The translations under genes and the position numbers were made by a program. Shown here in pieces: positions 36,091-45,676 of a DNA stretch of 64,000 nucleotides. The notes beneath the pieces are model-generated. The model had not been told where the DNA came from and searched no databases. It saw only the letters and a list, made by a program, of their open reading frames with translations. Source of the DNA: Salinisphaera sp. (GTDB taxonomy: Bacteria > Pseudomonadota > Gammaproteobacteria > Nevskiales > Salinisphaeraceae). How positions within the stretch are numbered: the first letter of the stretch is position 1; each line of letters starts with the position of its first letter. Where the stretch lies: NCBI RefSeq assembly GCF_002729955.1, contig NZ_PBYA01000056.1:1-64000 (forward strand), given 5' to 3'.

Positions 36091-37140
36091 ATGACCCAGC
36101 TGAAGTTGTTTCTCGCGCGCCGCGGCTTGCTCGCCGCGTTGTTGATCGTGGCCTTGTTTGCCGCCACCACGGCATCGGCCCAGACCGAGCGCCGGACATT
36201 CTGTATCTACGACCCCATCGGGGCCAACGGGTTTATCTTTCAGGCGCTGCAGGATTACGTGCTGCAGGCCAATGCCTGGGGCTACAAGCTCGATACCCGG
36301 GCCTACACCGACGAAGCCGTTGCCGCCAACGATCTGAAGGCAGGCCAGTGCGATATCGCAGCGCTTACCGGCGTGCGCACCATTCGGTTCGTGAAGTTCG
36401 CCGGCAGCCTCGACATGGCCGGTGGGCTGCAAACCTACGATCAGGAACGCACCGCCATCCGGGTGATGTCCAGCCCCAAGGCCGCCAGTTACATGAAAGA
36501 AGGTGGTTACGAAGTGCTGGGCGTGGTGCCGTTGGGCAAGGCCTTCCTGTTTTCCCGTAATGCGGGCTGGCTGGACAGCATCGACAACATCGCCGGCAAG
36601 AAGGTCGCGGTGCTGTCCTACGACAAGCAGGCATCGACGCTGGCCAACGTGGCCGGCGCTTCGCCGGTGGGCGCGTCCATCGCCTCCTTCGGGCCGATGT
36701 TCAACAACGGCAGCGTGGACCTGGCCTATGCCCCGGCCTTTGCCTACAACGCGCTGGAACTCTACAAGGGCCTGGGCGAGAACGGCGGCATTGCCGACTT
36801 CGTGCTCGGCATGCTCTCGGGCCAGCTGGTGGCCCGCGATGATCGCTTCAGCGACGAGTTCGCACAGAAATCACGCAGCTGGGTGTTCGAGAACATGTTC
36901 GATTCCACCCTGCGCCAGGTCACCGGCGCCGAAGCCGAGATTCCGGAGCGGTTCTGGGTGCGCATCAACGGCGAGCGCACCACCAACTACCGCAACATGT
37001 TCCGCGAAGTGCGCCAGAAACTGTGGGAGCAGAATTGGTACAGCCATCGCATGCAGACGCTGCTCAAGAAGGTACGCTGCAACAGCGACGGCGGCCTGGC
37101 CGAATGCAGCCTGGATACCGAAGGCGGGCCGGTGAACTAG
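36091..37140 (+). CDS. Putative periplasmic solute-binding protein (DUF6091-like), copy 1
   Basis: The 349-residue protein has a signal peptide (cleavage near ASA-QTE, about residue 31). Its periplasmic binding fold has blocks typical of the putative solute-binding family: CIYDPIGANG, AGQCDIAALTGVRTIRFVKFAGSLDM (given as AGQCDIAALTG and FAGSLDMAGGLQTYDQ), GKKVAVLSYDKQA and a Cys-containing C terminus. It resembles TRAP/NitT-like binding proteins, but no membrane permease is encoded next to it. The ligand is unknown. It is duplicated in the next gene, 19 nt downstream. Confidence 0.75.
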   Translation: MTQLKLFLARRGLLAALLIVALFAATTASAQTERRTFCIYDPIGANGFIFQALQDYVLQANAWGYKLDTRAYTDEAVAANDLKAGQCDIAALTGVRTIRFVKFAGSLDMAGGLQTYDQERTAIRVMSSPKAASYMKEGGYEVLGVVPLGKAFLFSRNAGWLDSIDNIAGKKVAVLSYDKQASTLANVAGASPVGASIASFGPMFNNGSVDLAYAPAFAYNALELYKGLGENGGIADFVLGMLSGQLVARDDRFSDEFAQKSRSWVFENMFDSTLRQVTGAEAEIPERFWVRINGERTTNYRNMFREVRQKLWEQNWYSHRMQTLLKKVRCNSDGGLAECSLDTEGGPVN

Positions 37141-37159
37141 GGCTGGATAGGATAAGAGC

Positions 37160-38203
37160 ATGTCAGCAATCACGCAGGTTCTGGGCAAATGGGCAGCGGC
37201 CGCGGTGCTGGCCTGGACCGCACTGACCGCCGCGGCCGCGGACGATGTGGTCACACGCTCGATCTGTGTCTACGACCCGGTCGGCGCCAGCGGGCCGGTG
37301 ATGGAGCAATTCAAGGACTACGTCATCTTCGCCCGCGAACACGGCGTGGCGCTGGATCTACGCGCCTACACCAGCGAGGACGTCGTCGCCGCCGACTTCA
37401 AGACCGGGCGCTGCGACGCCGCCGGGCTGACCGGCATCCGCATGCAGCAGTTCGTGCCCTTCGCGGGCAGCCTGGATATGGTCGGCGGCCTGCAGACCTA
37501 CGACCAACTGCATACCGCGATCCGCGTGATGGCCAGCGCCAAGGCCGCGCCACTCATGCGCACGGACAACTACGAAATCGCCGGTGTGGTGCCGGGCGGC
37601 AAGGTGTATCTGTTCTCCCGCGAGAAGCGCTTTCTCGACAGCCTGCAGGCCGCCGCCGGCAAGAAAGTTGCGGTGATTGGCTACGACAAACAGGCACGGG
37701 TGGTCGCCAACGTGGCCGGGGCCTCGCCGGTGTCGGCAACCATCGCCAGCTTCGGGCCGCTGTTCAACAACCACAGCGTGGATATGGCCTATGCCCCGGC
37801 CATCGCCTACAAGCCGCTGGAGCTCTACAAGGGCCTGGGCGAGAACGGCGGCGTGGCCGATTTCGTACTCGGCATGCTGTCGCTGCAGATGGTGGTGCAT
37901 CGGGATCGGTTTCCGGCCGATTTTGCCCCCGCCTCGCGTCGCTGGGCGGTGGATAACGCCTGGGATCGCGTGATCGCGCGGATCCGTCAGTCCGACGAAG
38001 AGATTCCCGATCGCTATTGGGTGCGTATCGATGGCGAGCGCGAAACCAAGTACCGCAGCATGCTCGGCGAAATCCGCCAGCGGCTATGGGATGAAGGCTG
38101 GTACGACCATCGCATGCAGAAGCTGCTCAAGAAGGTGCGCTGTTCCACCGACCCCGGCGTGGCCGAATGCAGCCAGGACAGTGAAGGCGGGGCCGTGCGC
38201 TAG
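37160..38203 (+). CDS. Putative periplasmic solute-binding protein (DUF6091-like), copy 2
   Basis: The 347-residue protein is a tandem paralogue of the one before it, with a signal peptide (cleavage near AAA-DDV) and shared blocks such as CVYDPVGASG, FAGSLDMVGGLQTYDQL, IASFGPLFNNHSVDMAYAP and LYKGLGENGG. Divergence is widespread, so the duplication is not recent. Together they may bind related ligands or form a heterodimer. The ligand and any permease are unknown. It is convergent with the GntR-urea carboxylase operon. Confidence 0.75.
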   Translation: MSAITQVLGKWAAAAVLAWTALTAAAADDVVTRSICVYDPVGASGPVMEQFKDYVIFAREHGVALDLRAYTSEDVVAADFKTGRCDAAGLTGIRMQQFVPFAGSLDMVGGLQTYDQLHTAIRVMASAKAAPLMRTDNYEIAGVVPGGKVYLFSREKRFLDSLQAAAGKKVAVIGYDKQARVVANVAGASPVSATIASFGPLFNNHSVDMAYAPAIAYKPLELYKGLGENGGVADFVLGMLSLQMVVHRDRFPADFAPASRRWAVDNAWDRVIARIRQSDEEIPDRYWVRIDGERETKYRSMLGEIRQRLWDEGWYDHRMQKLLKKVRCSTDPGVAECSQDSEGGAVR

Positions 38204-38224
38204 CGGGTACGGGCGGCCTGCGCC

Positions 38225-38944
38225 TCAGCGTTCGCGCGTACGAAGTGCATCGCGGGCTTCGAAAAGCCCGTGCAGCGTGATCTGGCGGACCGCATCCCGG
38301 CTGGCGCGGATATGGCGTTCGAGCGCCTTCTGGGCGGCTGCGGCGTGGCCCTCGGCCAGCCGGTTCAGGATCTCGGCATGTTCTTCGTAGGTGGCCTCCA
38401 CGCGGGCGGGCTGAACGAAATCCAGCCTGCGCACGATACGAATGCGTTCGGTGACGTCGCGATGGATACGCGCCATTTCGCGATTACCCGCGGCAGCAAG
38501 CAGGCCGGCATGAAACTGTTCGTCGAGCTGCCAGAGGGTGGTGCTGTCGGTTTCCCGTTCGCTGCGCTCGATCTGCCAGATGGCAATCAGCTCGGCCAGC
38601 TCGGGTGGGCGGTGGTCGAGCGCACACAGGCGCGCGACGGCCGCGCATTCGAGCGTAATCCGCACGTCGTAGAGTTCGTCGAAGACGTCGAAGTCCAGCG
38701 GCCGGACGTACCAGCCGCTGTGTTCTCTTACGTCGACATAACCGTCGCGCTGCAGGCGAAACAGGGCTTCACGAACGGGCGTACGGCTTGCCCCGGTGCG
38801 TGCGGCGATCTCGTTTTCCGATAGCGCATCGCCGGGCATGAGTTCGAAATCGAACAGCTCGGCCTTGATCCGGGCATAGATCCGGTCGGCCAGGTTTGAA
38901 CGCCGGGCCGGCCCGCCAGGCCGGCCCACATGCGGGGCGGCCAT
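38225..38944 (-). CDS. GntR family transcriptional regulator, FCD type
   Basis: The 239-residue protein has an N-terminal GntR winged helix (SENEIAARTGASRTPVREALFRL) and a C-terminal all-helical FCD ligand domain with His/Asp residues of the metal site (H and E in LDEQFHAGLLAAAGN). It is the last gene of the allophanate hydrolase-urea carboxylase operon; its start lies 2 nt past the carboxylase stop. It probably represses its own operon through the TGTATACA site at 44410-44430. Confidence 0.85.
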   Translation of the reverse strand: MAAPHVGRPGGPARRSNLADRIYARIKAELFDFELMPGDALSENEIAARTGASRTPVREALFRLQRDGYVDVREHSGWYVRPLDFDVFDELYDVRITLECAAVARLCALDHRPPELAELIAIWQIERSERETDSTTLWQLDEQFHAGLLAAAGNREMARIHRDVTERIRIVRRLDFVQPARVEATYEEHAEILNRLAEGHAAAAQKALERHIRASRDAVRQITLHGLFEARDALRTRER

Positions 38945-38946
38945 GC

Positions 38947-41900
38947 TCAATCGCCGGCCGGCTCGATCACGAGCAGTACGTCGCCGGCCGAAATCAGCGT
39001 GCCCTCCTTGCAACGCAGGGCCTTCACGTTGCCCGCACAGGGGGCATCCACCGCGAACTCCATTTTCATCGCCTCGACAATCACCAGCGGATCGCCGGCT
39101 TCAACGCTTGCGCCTTCGTCGACGTGCAGCTTCCAGACGTTGCCGGACACATCGGCGGTCACGGCCTCGCCATCGATGTCTTCACCCGCGGGTGCCGCGG
39201 CCGGGCCCGCCTTGGCTTCGGGCTCGGCGTCGGCCTCGGCCTGCCAGTGTTCGACCTCTTTGGCGAAGGCCTCGCTCTGACACTCGCGAAAGGCGGCGAT
39301 ATCTTCGGCGTTGGCGTCGAGAAAGCGCTGGTATTCGGCGAAATCGAAGACTTCTTCAGTGATTTCGGCATGCAGCCGGCCGGCCCGGAATTCCGCCCGC
39401 ATATCGGTGAGGGTGTCTTCGTCTACAGGGTAGTAGCGCACCTGATCGAAAAAGCGCAGCAGCCAGGGTTCGCCGGGTTCGAACTGGGCGTTGTGACCGA
39501 ACTTGTTCCAGATGGGCAGGGTGCGCCCGACCAGCTGATAGCCGCCCGGCGAGTCCATGCCGTAGATGCACATATACACGCCGCCGATGCCCACCGTGCC
39601 CTCGGCGGTATAGGTGCGTGCCGGGTTGTATTTGGATGTGACCAGCCGATGGCGCGGGTCCACCGGCACGGCACAGGGCGCGCCGAGATAGACATCACCC
39701 AGACCGAGCACCATATAGCTGGCCGCGAGGATGGTTTCCTGTACCTGTTCGCGCGTCTCGAGGCCATTGATGCGCTGGATGAAGTCGACATTGTTGGGCA
39801 GCCAGGGCGCGGTATCGCGCACCGACTGGCGATAACGCGAAACCGCGTCCAGCGTGGCGCTGTCTTCGAACGCCAGCGGCAGATGCAGTACGCGGGTGTT
39901 TAGCTTGAGTTCGTCCACCTCGGGCAGATCGGCCTCGATGGCCAGCAGCGCATCGATGAGCTCGCGCTGGTGAATACGCTGGCCGTCGTAGTTGACCTGC
40001 AGCGAACGCACCCCGGGCGAGAGTTCCAGAATGCCGTCGATCGGGTTTGCCTCCAGTGCCTGCATGAGCAGGTAAACGCGTAGCCGAAAACGCAGGTCCA
40101 GAACGTTGGGGCCGTATTCGATGAGGATGTAGCGATCGCCGGCCTGGCGGTAGGCCACCGCCGGCCGGCTGCCCTCGGCGGCGCGCTCGGCGAGCACGCA
40201 GGGCGAGACGGTATCGGCCGGCGCGGGCAGGGGTAGGGCGTCGCGCGCTGCGGGTACGGCCAGCTCGTCGCAGGCGGCGTCCTGTTCGCGTTGCAGGGCT
40301 GCGGCCTCGTCGAAGCCCAGCTGCACGAAACGAATGGTGTCACCGGGGGCGACCTGGCCGACCTTCCACAGTTCGGCCGCGGCGATGGTCACCGGGCAGA
40401 CGAAGCCGCCCAGGCTCGGGCCGTCGCGGGTGAGGATCACGGGCATATCGCCGGTGAAGTTGATGCTGCCCACCGCGTATTCGGTGTCATGGATATTGGA
40501 GGGGTGCAGCCCGGCTTCGCCGCCGTCCTCGCGGGCAAAGCTGGGCTTGGGGCCGTTCAGGCGAACGCCCAGACGGTTCGAGTTGTAGTGCACCTCCCAG
40601 TCGGTGGCAAAGAACTGGGTGATCGACTCGTCGGTAAAGAAATCGGGCGCGCCGTGCGGGCCGTAGAGCACGCCGATTTCCCAGTGGTTGGCGTAGTTCG
40701 GCACCAGATCCCGGGGGGCAGCCTGCGGTTCGCGAATGGGTGCCGGCGTGGGCGCATTGGGTTTCGCGGCATCGCAGATGGCCAGCATATCGGTGGCCCG
40801 CAGCGGCCGGCCGGCATGGCCGCCGAACTGGCCGAGCGCGAAGGTGGATTTGCTGCCCAGATAATCGGGCACGTCGAAGCCGCCGCGTACGGCCAGATAG
40901 GTGCGACAGCCGGACTCGGCCTTGCCGACCACGAGCGTCTGGCCGCGCTTGACCGAAATCGGCGCCCAGAAATCGACCGGGGCATCGTCGAGCGTGGCCG
41001 CGGTTTTCGCGCCGGTGAGCGCGATGGTGGCATCGCTATGAAAACGAATGGTCGGCCCGAGGATGGTGCATTCCATGCCTGCGGCCGAGGCATGGTTGCC
41101 GACGATGGCGTTGCCCAGCCGGAAGGCGTAGTCGTCCATCGGCCCGGAGGGCGGCACGCCGATATGCCAGTAGCCGGTGCGCCCGGGGTAGTCCTGAATG
41201 CTGGTATAGGTGCCGGGTTTGACGATTTCCAGAAACGGCGGGGCATAGTCGAAATCCGCCAGGAACGCGGTCGAGACTTCACCGGCGGCGAAGCGTTCGT
41301 TGGCCACAATCTGGCGCAGGTAGTCGAGGTTGGTCGCAATGCCGGACAGGCGCGTGGCATCCAGGGCGTTGGCCAGGCGGGCCAGCGCGTCGTCGCGGGT
41401 ATCGCCGTGCACGATGAGCTTGGCGATCATCGGGTCGAAATGGGCGGACACCTCGGTGCCGGCGGCCACCCAGGTATCCACCCGGGCCTGCTCGGCGAAC
41501 ATGACTTCGGTCAATGTGCCGGGCGAGGGCGCGAAGTCGCGTGCCGGCTGCTCGGCATAAATGCGTACCTCGAAGGCCGCGCCCTTGGGGTTGGCTTCGA
41601 ACGCAGCCAGGTCGGGCGGCGTGCCGGCCGCGGTCTGCACCATCCATTCGACCAGGTCGATACCGGTCACGGCTTCGGTAATCGGATGCTCGACCTGCAG
41701 GCGGGTGTTCACCTCCAGAAAATAGAATTCGTCGCGGGCGCCGTCGTAGATGAATTCCACGGTGCCGGCCGAGCGGTAGTTCACCGACTCGCCCAGGCTG
41801 ACGGCGGCCGCCATCATCGCTTCGCGCGTGGCTGGCGGCAGATGCGGGGCCGGTGTTTCTTCCACGACTTTCTGGTTGCGCCGTTGCAGCGAGCAGTCGC

Positions 41901-42582
41901 GCTCGCCCAGGGCGGCCACGGTGCCGGCGCCGTCGCCAAAGATCTGGATCTCGACATGGCGGGCCGACTCGATGAAGCGTTCCAGAAACACGCCGCTATC
42001 GGAAAAATAGTTCTGGCCCAGGCGGGCCACCTTTTCGAAGGCGGCTTCCAGCTCGGCTTCGTCGTTGCAGCGCGACAGGCCGATACCCCCGCCGCCAGCG
42101 GTGGACTTGAGCATGACCGGGTAGCCCAGATCCGTGGCCGCGGATTTCGCGGCCCCCAGGCTGTCGAGCAGGCCGGTACCCGGGGCCAGCGGTACGCCCG
42201 CGTTCTCGGCCAGCTCGCGGGCGGTGTGCTTGAGGCCGAACTGTTCGATCTGTTCGGGCGTGGGCCCGGCAAAGGCGATGCCGGCGTCTTCGCAGGCTCG
42301 GGCGAAGTCGGCGTTTTCGGATAGAAAACCGTAGCCCGGCACGATGGCCTGGGCACCGCTTTCGCGGGCAGCGGCCAGCACGGCCTCGACGTTGAGATAG
42401 CTCTCGGCGGCGCTGTCGCCGCCCAGGGCAATGGCCTGATCGGCGGCGCCCACATGGCCGCTGTCGCGATCCGAGTCGGCATAGACCGCCACGCTTTTCA
42501 CGCCCATGGCCTTGAGCGTACGCGCGATGCGTACGGCAATCTCGCCGCGGTTGGCGATGAGTACGGTATCCAGTGCTGCCAT
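38947..42582 (-). CDS. uca: Urea carboxylase (biotin-dependent)
   Basis: The 1211-residue enzyme has a biotin carboxylase domain (1 to about 450, with the ATP-grasp loop TAGGGGIGLS). It then has AHS2/KipA-like (about 470-790) and AHS1/KipI-like (about 800-1060) carboxyltransferase domains, and a biotin carrier domain at the end with biotinyl-Lys in EAMKMEF. It carboxylates urea (or, in close relatives, guanidine) to allophanate or carboxyguanidine at ATP cost. The next gene upstream is allophanate hydrolase, overlapping at TGATG. No UAAP1/UAAP2 (CgdAB-like) genes or urea transporter lie beside it, unlike many clusters. Confidence 0.92.
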   Translation of the reverse strand: MAALDTVLIANRGEIAVRIARTLKAMGVKSVAVYADSDRDSGHVGAADQAIALGGDSAAESYLNVEAVLAAARESGAQAIVPGYGFLSENADFARACEDAGIAFAGPTPEQIEQFGLKHTARELAENAGVPLAPGTGLLDSLGAAKSAATDLGYPVMLKSTAGGGGIGLSRCNDEAELEAAFEKVARLGQNYFSDSGVFLERFIESARHVEIQIFGDGAGTVAALGERDCSLQRRNQKVVEETPAPHLPPATREAMMAAAVSLGESVNYRSAGTVEFIYDGARDEFYFLEVNTRLQVEHPITEAVTGIDLVEWMVQTAAGTPPDLAAFEANPKGAAFEVRIYAEQPARDFAPSPGTLTEVMFAEQARVDTWVAAGTEVSAHFDPMIAKLIVHGDTRDDALARLANALDATRLSGIATNLDYLRQIVANERFAAGEVSTAFLADFDYAPPFLEIVKPGTYTSIQDYPGRTGYWHIGVPPSGPMDDYAFRLGNAIVGNHASAAGMECTILGPTIRFHSDATIALTGAKTAATLDDAPVDFWAPISVKRGQTLVVGKAESGCRTYLAVRGGFDVPDYLGSKSTFALGQFGGHAGRPLRATDMLAICDAAKPNAPTPAPIREPQAAPRDLVPNYANHWEIGVLYGPHGAPDFFTDESITQFFATDWEVHYNSNRLGVRLNGPKPSFAREDGGEAGLHPSNIHDTEYAVGSINFTGDMPVILTRDGPSLGGFVCPVTIAAAELWKVGQVAPGDTIRFVQLGFDEAAALQREQDAACDELAVPAARDALPLPAPADTVSPCVLAERAAEGSRPAVAYRQAGDRYILIEYGPNVLDLRFRLRVYLLMQALEANPIDGILELSPGVRSLQVNYDGQRIHQRELIDALLAIEADLPEVDELKLNTRVLHLPLAFEDSATLDAVSRYRQSVRDTAPWLPNNVDFIQRINGLETREQVQETILAASYMVLGLGDVYLGAPCAVPVDPRHRLVTSKYNPARTYTAEGTVGIGGVYMCIYGMDSPGGYQLVGRTLPIWNKFGHNAQFEPGEPWLLRFFDQVRYYPVDEDTLTDMRAEFRAGRLHAEITEEVFDFAEYQRFLDANAEDIAAFRECQSEAFAKEVEHWQAEADAEPEAKAGPAAAPAGEDIDGEAVTADVSGNVWKLHVDEGASVEAGDPLVIVEAMKMEFAVDAPCAGNVKALRCKEGTLISAGDVLLVIEPAGD

Positions 42583-44402
42583 CAGTCGTTCGCCTTTGCT
42601 TGTTGATCTGCGATGTAGGCCCGCCAACCGCCGAAGGCGGTGACATCGCGGGCGGTGTCGGCGGCCCAGCCTTCACAGATGAAGCCTTTCACCTCGCGGC
42701 CGTCGGCCAGCATCAAGGTGCCGATGCCCAGCGGTGCCGGAATCAGTGCAACGAACGAGCCAAATGCGCTTGCGGGCACGTCCCACAGCTCCACCTGAAT
42801 AGCCGCGCCGTCCGCGCCGCGGATCAGCCCCGGCTTGGGCGGGGTGGTGCCGGCCAGGGCCAGCAGGCGGTATTCGGGGGTGGTTTCGGTCTGTTCCACG
42901 AAGCGTGCATCGCGTTCGGTCAGCTGCCAGTTCAGCGGCATGCCGCGCAGGTGCGCGCCGACCACCGCGACCCGGATCATGTCGTCGGCCGGGGAGGCGT
43001 CGGGCTTGATCGCGACCTGTGCGGCCAGGCGTTTGCCCGTGCCCAGGGGCCAGGGCTGATGGTTTTGCCAGCGGGCGCCGAGCGCGGCGAGGCGGTCGTC
43101 GTGCCAGGCCGGGGCAATGAGGGTGATGCCGGCGGGCAGGCCGTCGTCGCGAAAGCCGCCCGGCAGGGCGAGCGCGCAGTAATCCAGCAGGTTGACGAAG
43201 TTGGTGTAGGTGCCCAGCCGGCTGTTGAGCGCGACGGGTTCGGCCGCGATCTCGTCCTGGCGGTAGATGCTGGGCGCGGTGGGCACGAGCAGCGCATCCA
43301 CGGTTTCGATAAGGGCATCCGCCTGGTGCTTGAGCGCAGCCAGGGCGTACTGGGCCCGGAAGGCCTCGACCGCGCTGGCGTTCTTGCCGCCGGTGATGAT
43401 GTCGGCGACCACCGGGTCGGCCGCATCGGCATGCGATTCAATGAATTCGCCCACGGCGGCATAGCGTTCGGCCACCCACGGCCCTTGATAGAGCAGTGCG
43501 GCGGCCTCGTGAAACGGAGTGAAATCGAGTTCGACGATTTCCGCGCCGGCGGCTTGCCAGTGGGCTACGGCGGCCTCGAAGGCGGCCCGCGCGTTGTCGT
43601 CGTCGAAGAACTCGGGCTGGCTCGGCACGCCCAGCCGCGGCGTGGCCGCCGAACTCGCCGCAGCCGGGGCGCTATAGGGCACGGCGCGCGAATAGGCGTC
43701 TTCTGTATCGAAGCCGGTCAGCACGCCACGGACGACGTCGGCGTCGGTGATATCCAGTGCGAAGATCGACACGCAGTCCAGCGACCGACAGGCCGGCACC
43801 ACGCCGCGGGTACTGATGGCACCGCAGCTGGCTTTAACGCCCACCAGGTTGTTGAACCCCGCGGGTACGCGCCCGGAACCGGCCGTGTCCGTGCCCAGCG
43901 AGAAGGCCACCAGCCCGCGGGCGACCACCGACGCCGAGCCCGAGCTGGAGCCGCCGCTTATATAAGAAGGATCGAAGGTGTTGGGTACGGCCCCATACGG
44001 CGAGCGCGTGCCCACCAGCCCGGTCGCGAACTGGTCGAGATTGGTTTTGCCGAGAACGATTGCACCGGCGGCCAGGAGTTTTTCCACCGCGGCGGCCGAG
44101 CGTTCGGGGGTATAGGCAAAGGCCGGGCAGGCGGCCGTGGTGGGCAGGCCGGCGACGTCGATATTGTCCTTGACCGCGAACGGTACCCCGTAGAGCGGCA
44201 AGGGCGCGCGCTCACCGCCCAGGCTCTGGATACGGGCATCGAGCGCATCGAGCTGGGCATCCAGTTCGGAGGCGCTCACGATATGAATCCATGCCGGGTC
44301 GTCGCTGCTCAGCGTCTCGCGCAGGGCATGAAGCGCGCTACGCGGCGTATCGGCGTGGTCGGCGTAAGTGGTCTGCCAGTCGGCCAGGGTCGAGATCGTC
44401 AT
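42582..44402 (-). CDS. atzF: Allophanate hydrolase
   Basis: The 606-residue protein has an amidase-signature domain (about 30-440) with Lys in PFAVKDNIDVAG, the cis-Ser/Ser pair in GGSSSGSA and the amidase core. A C-terminal domain of about 160 residues is specific to AtzF/allophanate hydrolases. It converts allophanate to two ammonia and two CO2 with help of that domain. The start at 44402 follows the operator-like TGTATACA. Stop and downstream start overlap by one base, so it is translationally coupled to the carboxylase. Confidence 0.9.
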   Translation of the reverse strand: MTISTLADWQTTYADHADTPRSALHALRETLSSDDPAWIHIVSASELDAQLDALDARIQSLGGERAPLPLYGVPFAVKDNIDVAGLPTTAACPAFAYTPERSAAAVEKLLAAGAIVLGKTNLDQFATGLVGTRSPYGAVPNTFDPSYISGGSSSGSASVVARGLVAFSLGTDTAGSGRVPAGFNNLVGVKASCGAISTRGVVPACRSLDCVSIFALDITDADVVRGVLTGFDTEDAYSRAVPYSAPAAASSAATPRLGVPSQPEFFDDDNARAAFEAAVAHWQAAGAEIVELDFTPFHEAAALLYQGPWVAERYAAVGEFIESHADAADPVVADIITGGKNASAVEAFRAQYALAALKHQADALIETVDALLVPTAPSIYRQDEIAAEPVALNSRLGTYTNFVNLLDYCALALPGGFRDDGLPAGITLIAPAWHDDRLAALGARWQNHQPWPLGTGKRLAAQVAIKPDASPADDMIRVAVVGAHLRGMPLNWQLTERDARFVEQTETTPEYRLLALAGTTPPKPGLIRGADGAAIQVELWDVPASAFGSFVALIPAPLGIGTLMLADGREVKGFICEGWAADTARDVTAFGGWRAYIADQQAKAND

Positions 44403-44409
44403 AGAAGCT

Positions 44410-44430
44410 GCATACAGGGATGTATACAAC
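44410..44430. promoter_or_regulatory. GntR-type operator in front of the urea amidolyase operon
   Basis: Two eight-base half sites, TGCATACA (44410-44417) and the palindrome TGTATACA (44422-44429), lie 8-27 bp upstream of the allophanate hydrolase start. The sequence fits the T-x-GT-x3-AC-x-A consensus of FCD-type GntR regulators. Confidence 0.5.
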
Positions 44431-44627
44431 CGCTATGCAACGGCTATGCCAGTGAAGCGACCACCTGAATCGCGGTTATCGAAGCGCTGTTATTGCGGGT
44501 TCTGCGCGTCTTTTCAGGGCCTTGCTTGCGGGTGCTTCGTGAAAGGCCGGGCGGTGCTGAGGTGGTCCAATCTGGTGCAGTCGGGTTCGAAATGCCCGTA
44601 ATCTGTGCGGGCTTGAACGCCGCACGT

Positions 44628-45101
44628 TTAAAAAAGACCGGATTCCAGACCAGCCGCCATCATGAGCCCTAATTCTTCACACTGGCTTTCGAAGGCCGGG
44701 TCGAATTCGCCCTGGCAGACGAGCGGCGCCTGGATGGCTTTCCAGCGCAGGCCGCCGGTAATGCTCTCGATAGCGCGACGTGTGCCGGTGCCGTCATGGC
44801 CGGCCCGGATATACACCGCGAAGGGCAGGGCGTCCGTGTGGTCGAGGCAGTGGTAGTAGCTGCGGTCGAAGAAGTCCTTGAGCGCGCCGCTCATGGTGCC
44901 AAGGTTTTCCGGCGTGCCCAGGATGACCGCATCGGCAGACAGTACATCCTCGGGCCCGGCTTCCAGTGGCGCGACCCAGCGTGCGCTGACCTGGTCTATA
45001 TCCGGATTGTTCAGGCCGCGCAGCACCGCGTCGCGCAGCCGGCGGGTGTTGGGCGAGGGCGCGTGCGCGATGACAACGACGTGATAACAGGGATCGCTCA
45101 T
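44628..45101 (-). CDS. Flavodoxin-fold NAD(P)H reductase-like protein
   Basis: The 157-residue protein has the NADPH-dependent FMN reductase/flavodoxin fold, with VVVIAHAPSPNTRRLRDAV at the phosphate loop and LGTPENLGTMSGALKDFFDR, matching the TPEY/LGxxSG FMN-contact segment of this family. It lacks a transmembrane helix and works in the cytoplasm on an unknown quinone or flavin substrate. The start at 45101 is preferred over an AT-rich extension upstream. Confidence 0.75.
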   Translation of the reverse strand: MSDPCYHVVVIAHAPSPNTRRLRDAVLRGLNNPDIDQVSARWVAPLEAGPEDVLSADAVILGTPENLGTMSGALKDFFDRSYYHCLDHTDALPFAVYIRAGHDGTGTRRAIESITGGLRWKAIQAPLVCQGEFDPAFESQCEELGLMMAAGLESGLF

Positions 45102-45369
45102 GTCTGGGCTCTCCAATAGAAAATAAAGCTGTTTCGAAATGAGGTTCCATACGCCAAGGGGCGGATCTATTGACGGGTGGTATGTGCAGCAGTCACTCGA
45201 GAAAATGCGCGTCGTTATCGTTTTGTAATCGTTCTGCCATATCAAAACAGAGACAAGACGAAATTTATTTAATTTGCAAATACAGCGTTCTTTGCTTAAG
45301 TGTCTGACCTACAATGAAGCGGCCCGTATTTGAATTGTCGCCAAGTTAAATTGTGGGTTAAGCGTTGTC
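45102..45369. other. AT-rich intergenic region
   Basis: About 270 bp much richer in A and T than its neighbours (for example 45221-45330). It contains the TACAAT hexamer at 45312-45317, a possible -10 box for the zinc-ribbon gene. No hairpin with a T tract is visible. Confidence 0.4.
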
Positions 45370-45615
45370 ATGCCTGCGGCGGAAACGTTGTACGCTCGTC
45401 TACTCACGCCTCCGCCGGAGGCTTGCTCTTGCCACAACCATTCAATACCCGCCATGACGGCCCAAGTTGTCGAGAACAATCGTGAACGCTGTCCCCGTTG
45501 TGAGAGCTACGGCGTGCTTCCCTTGCGCCGGCACGGGTTCAGAAAGGTAATGAATCTGCGCAACTACTATCGTTGCATCGATTGCGGCCATCGGTTTCTG
45601 GCGCGGCGACGATAG
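45370..45615 (+). CDS. Small zinc-ribbon protein
   Basis: The 81-residue frame ends with a zinc ribbon: RCPRCESYGVLPLRRHGFRK and YYRCIDCGHRF, two C-x2-C knuckles separated by about 25 residues. The same ribbon is found in IS1-type InsA proteins and in small stand-alone proteins. The N-terminal 28 residues are unusual, so a shorter protein starting at the ATG at 45454 (53 residues) is possible. Function unknown, nucleic-acid binding likely. Confidence 0.5.
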   Translation: MPAAETLYARLLTPPPEACSCHNHSIPAMTAQVVENNRERCPRCESYGVLPLRRHGFRKVMNLRNYYRCIDCGHRFLARRR

Positions 45616-45676
45616 GGGGCGCGCCGGCAGGCAATGCTATCCTTGCGCCTGATTCTCCGGCGCACGTATTCATGCA

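Noticed and set aside
44403-44627. Guanidine riboswitch upstream of the urea carboxylase operon
   Set aside because: No ykkC-like conserved blocks recognised; the region holds the GntR-type dyad and nothing else convincing.
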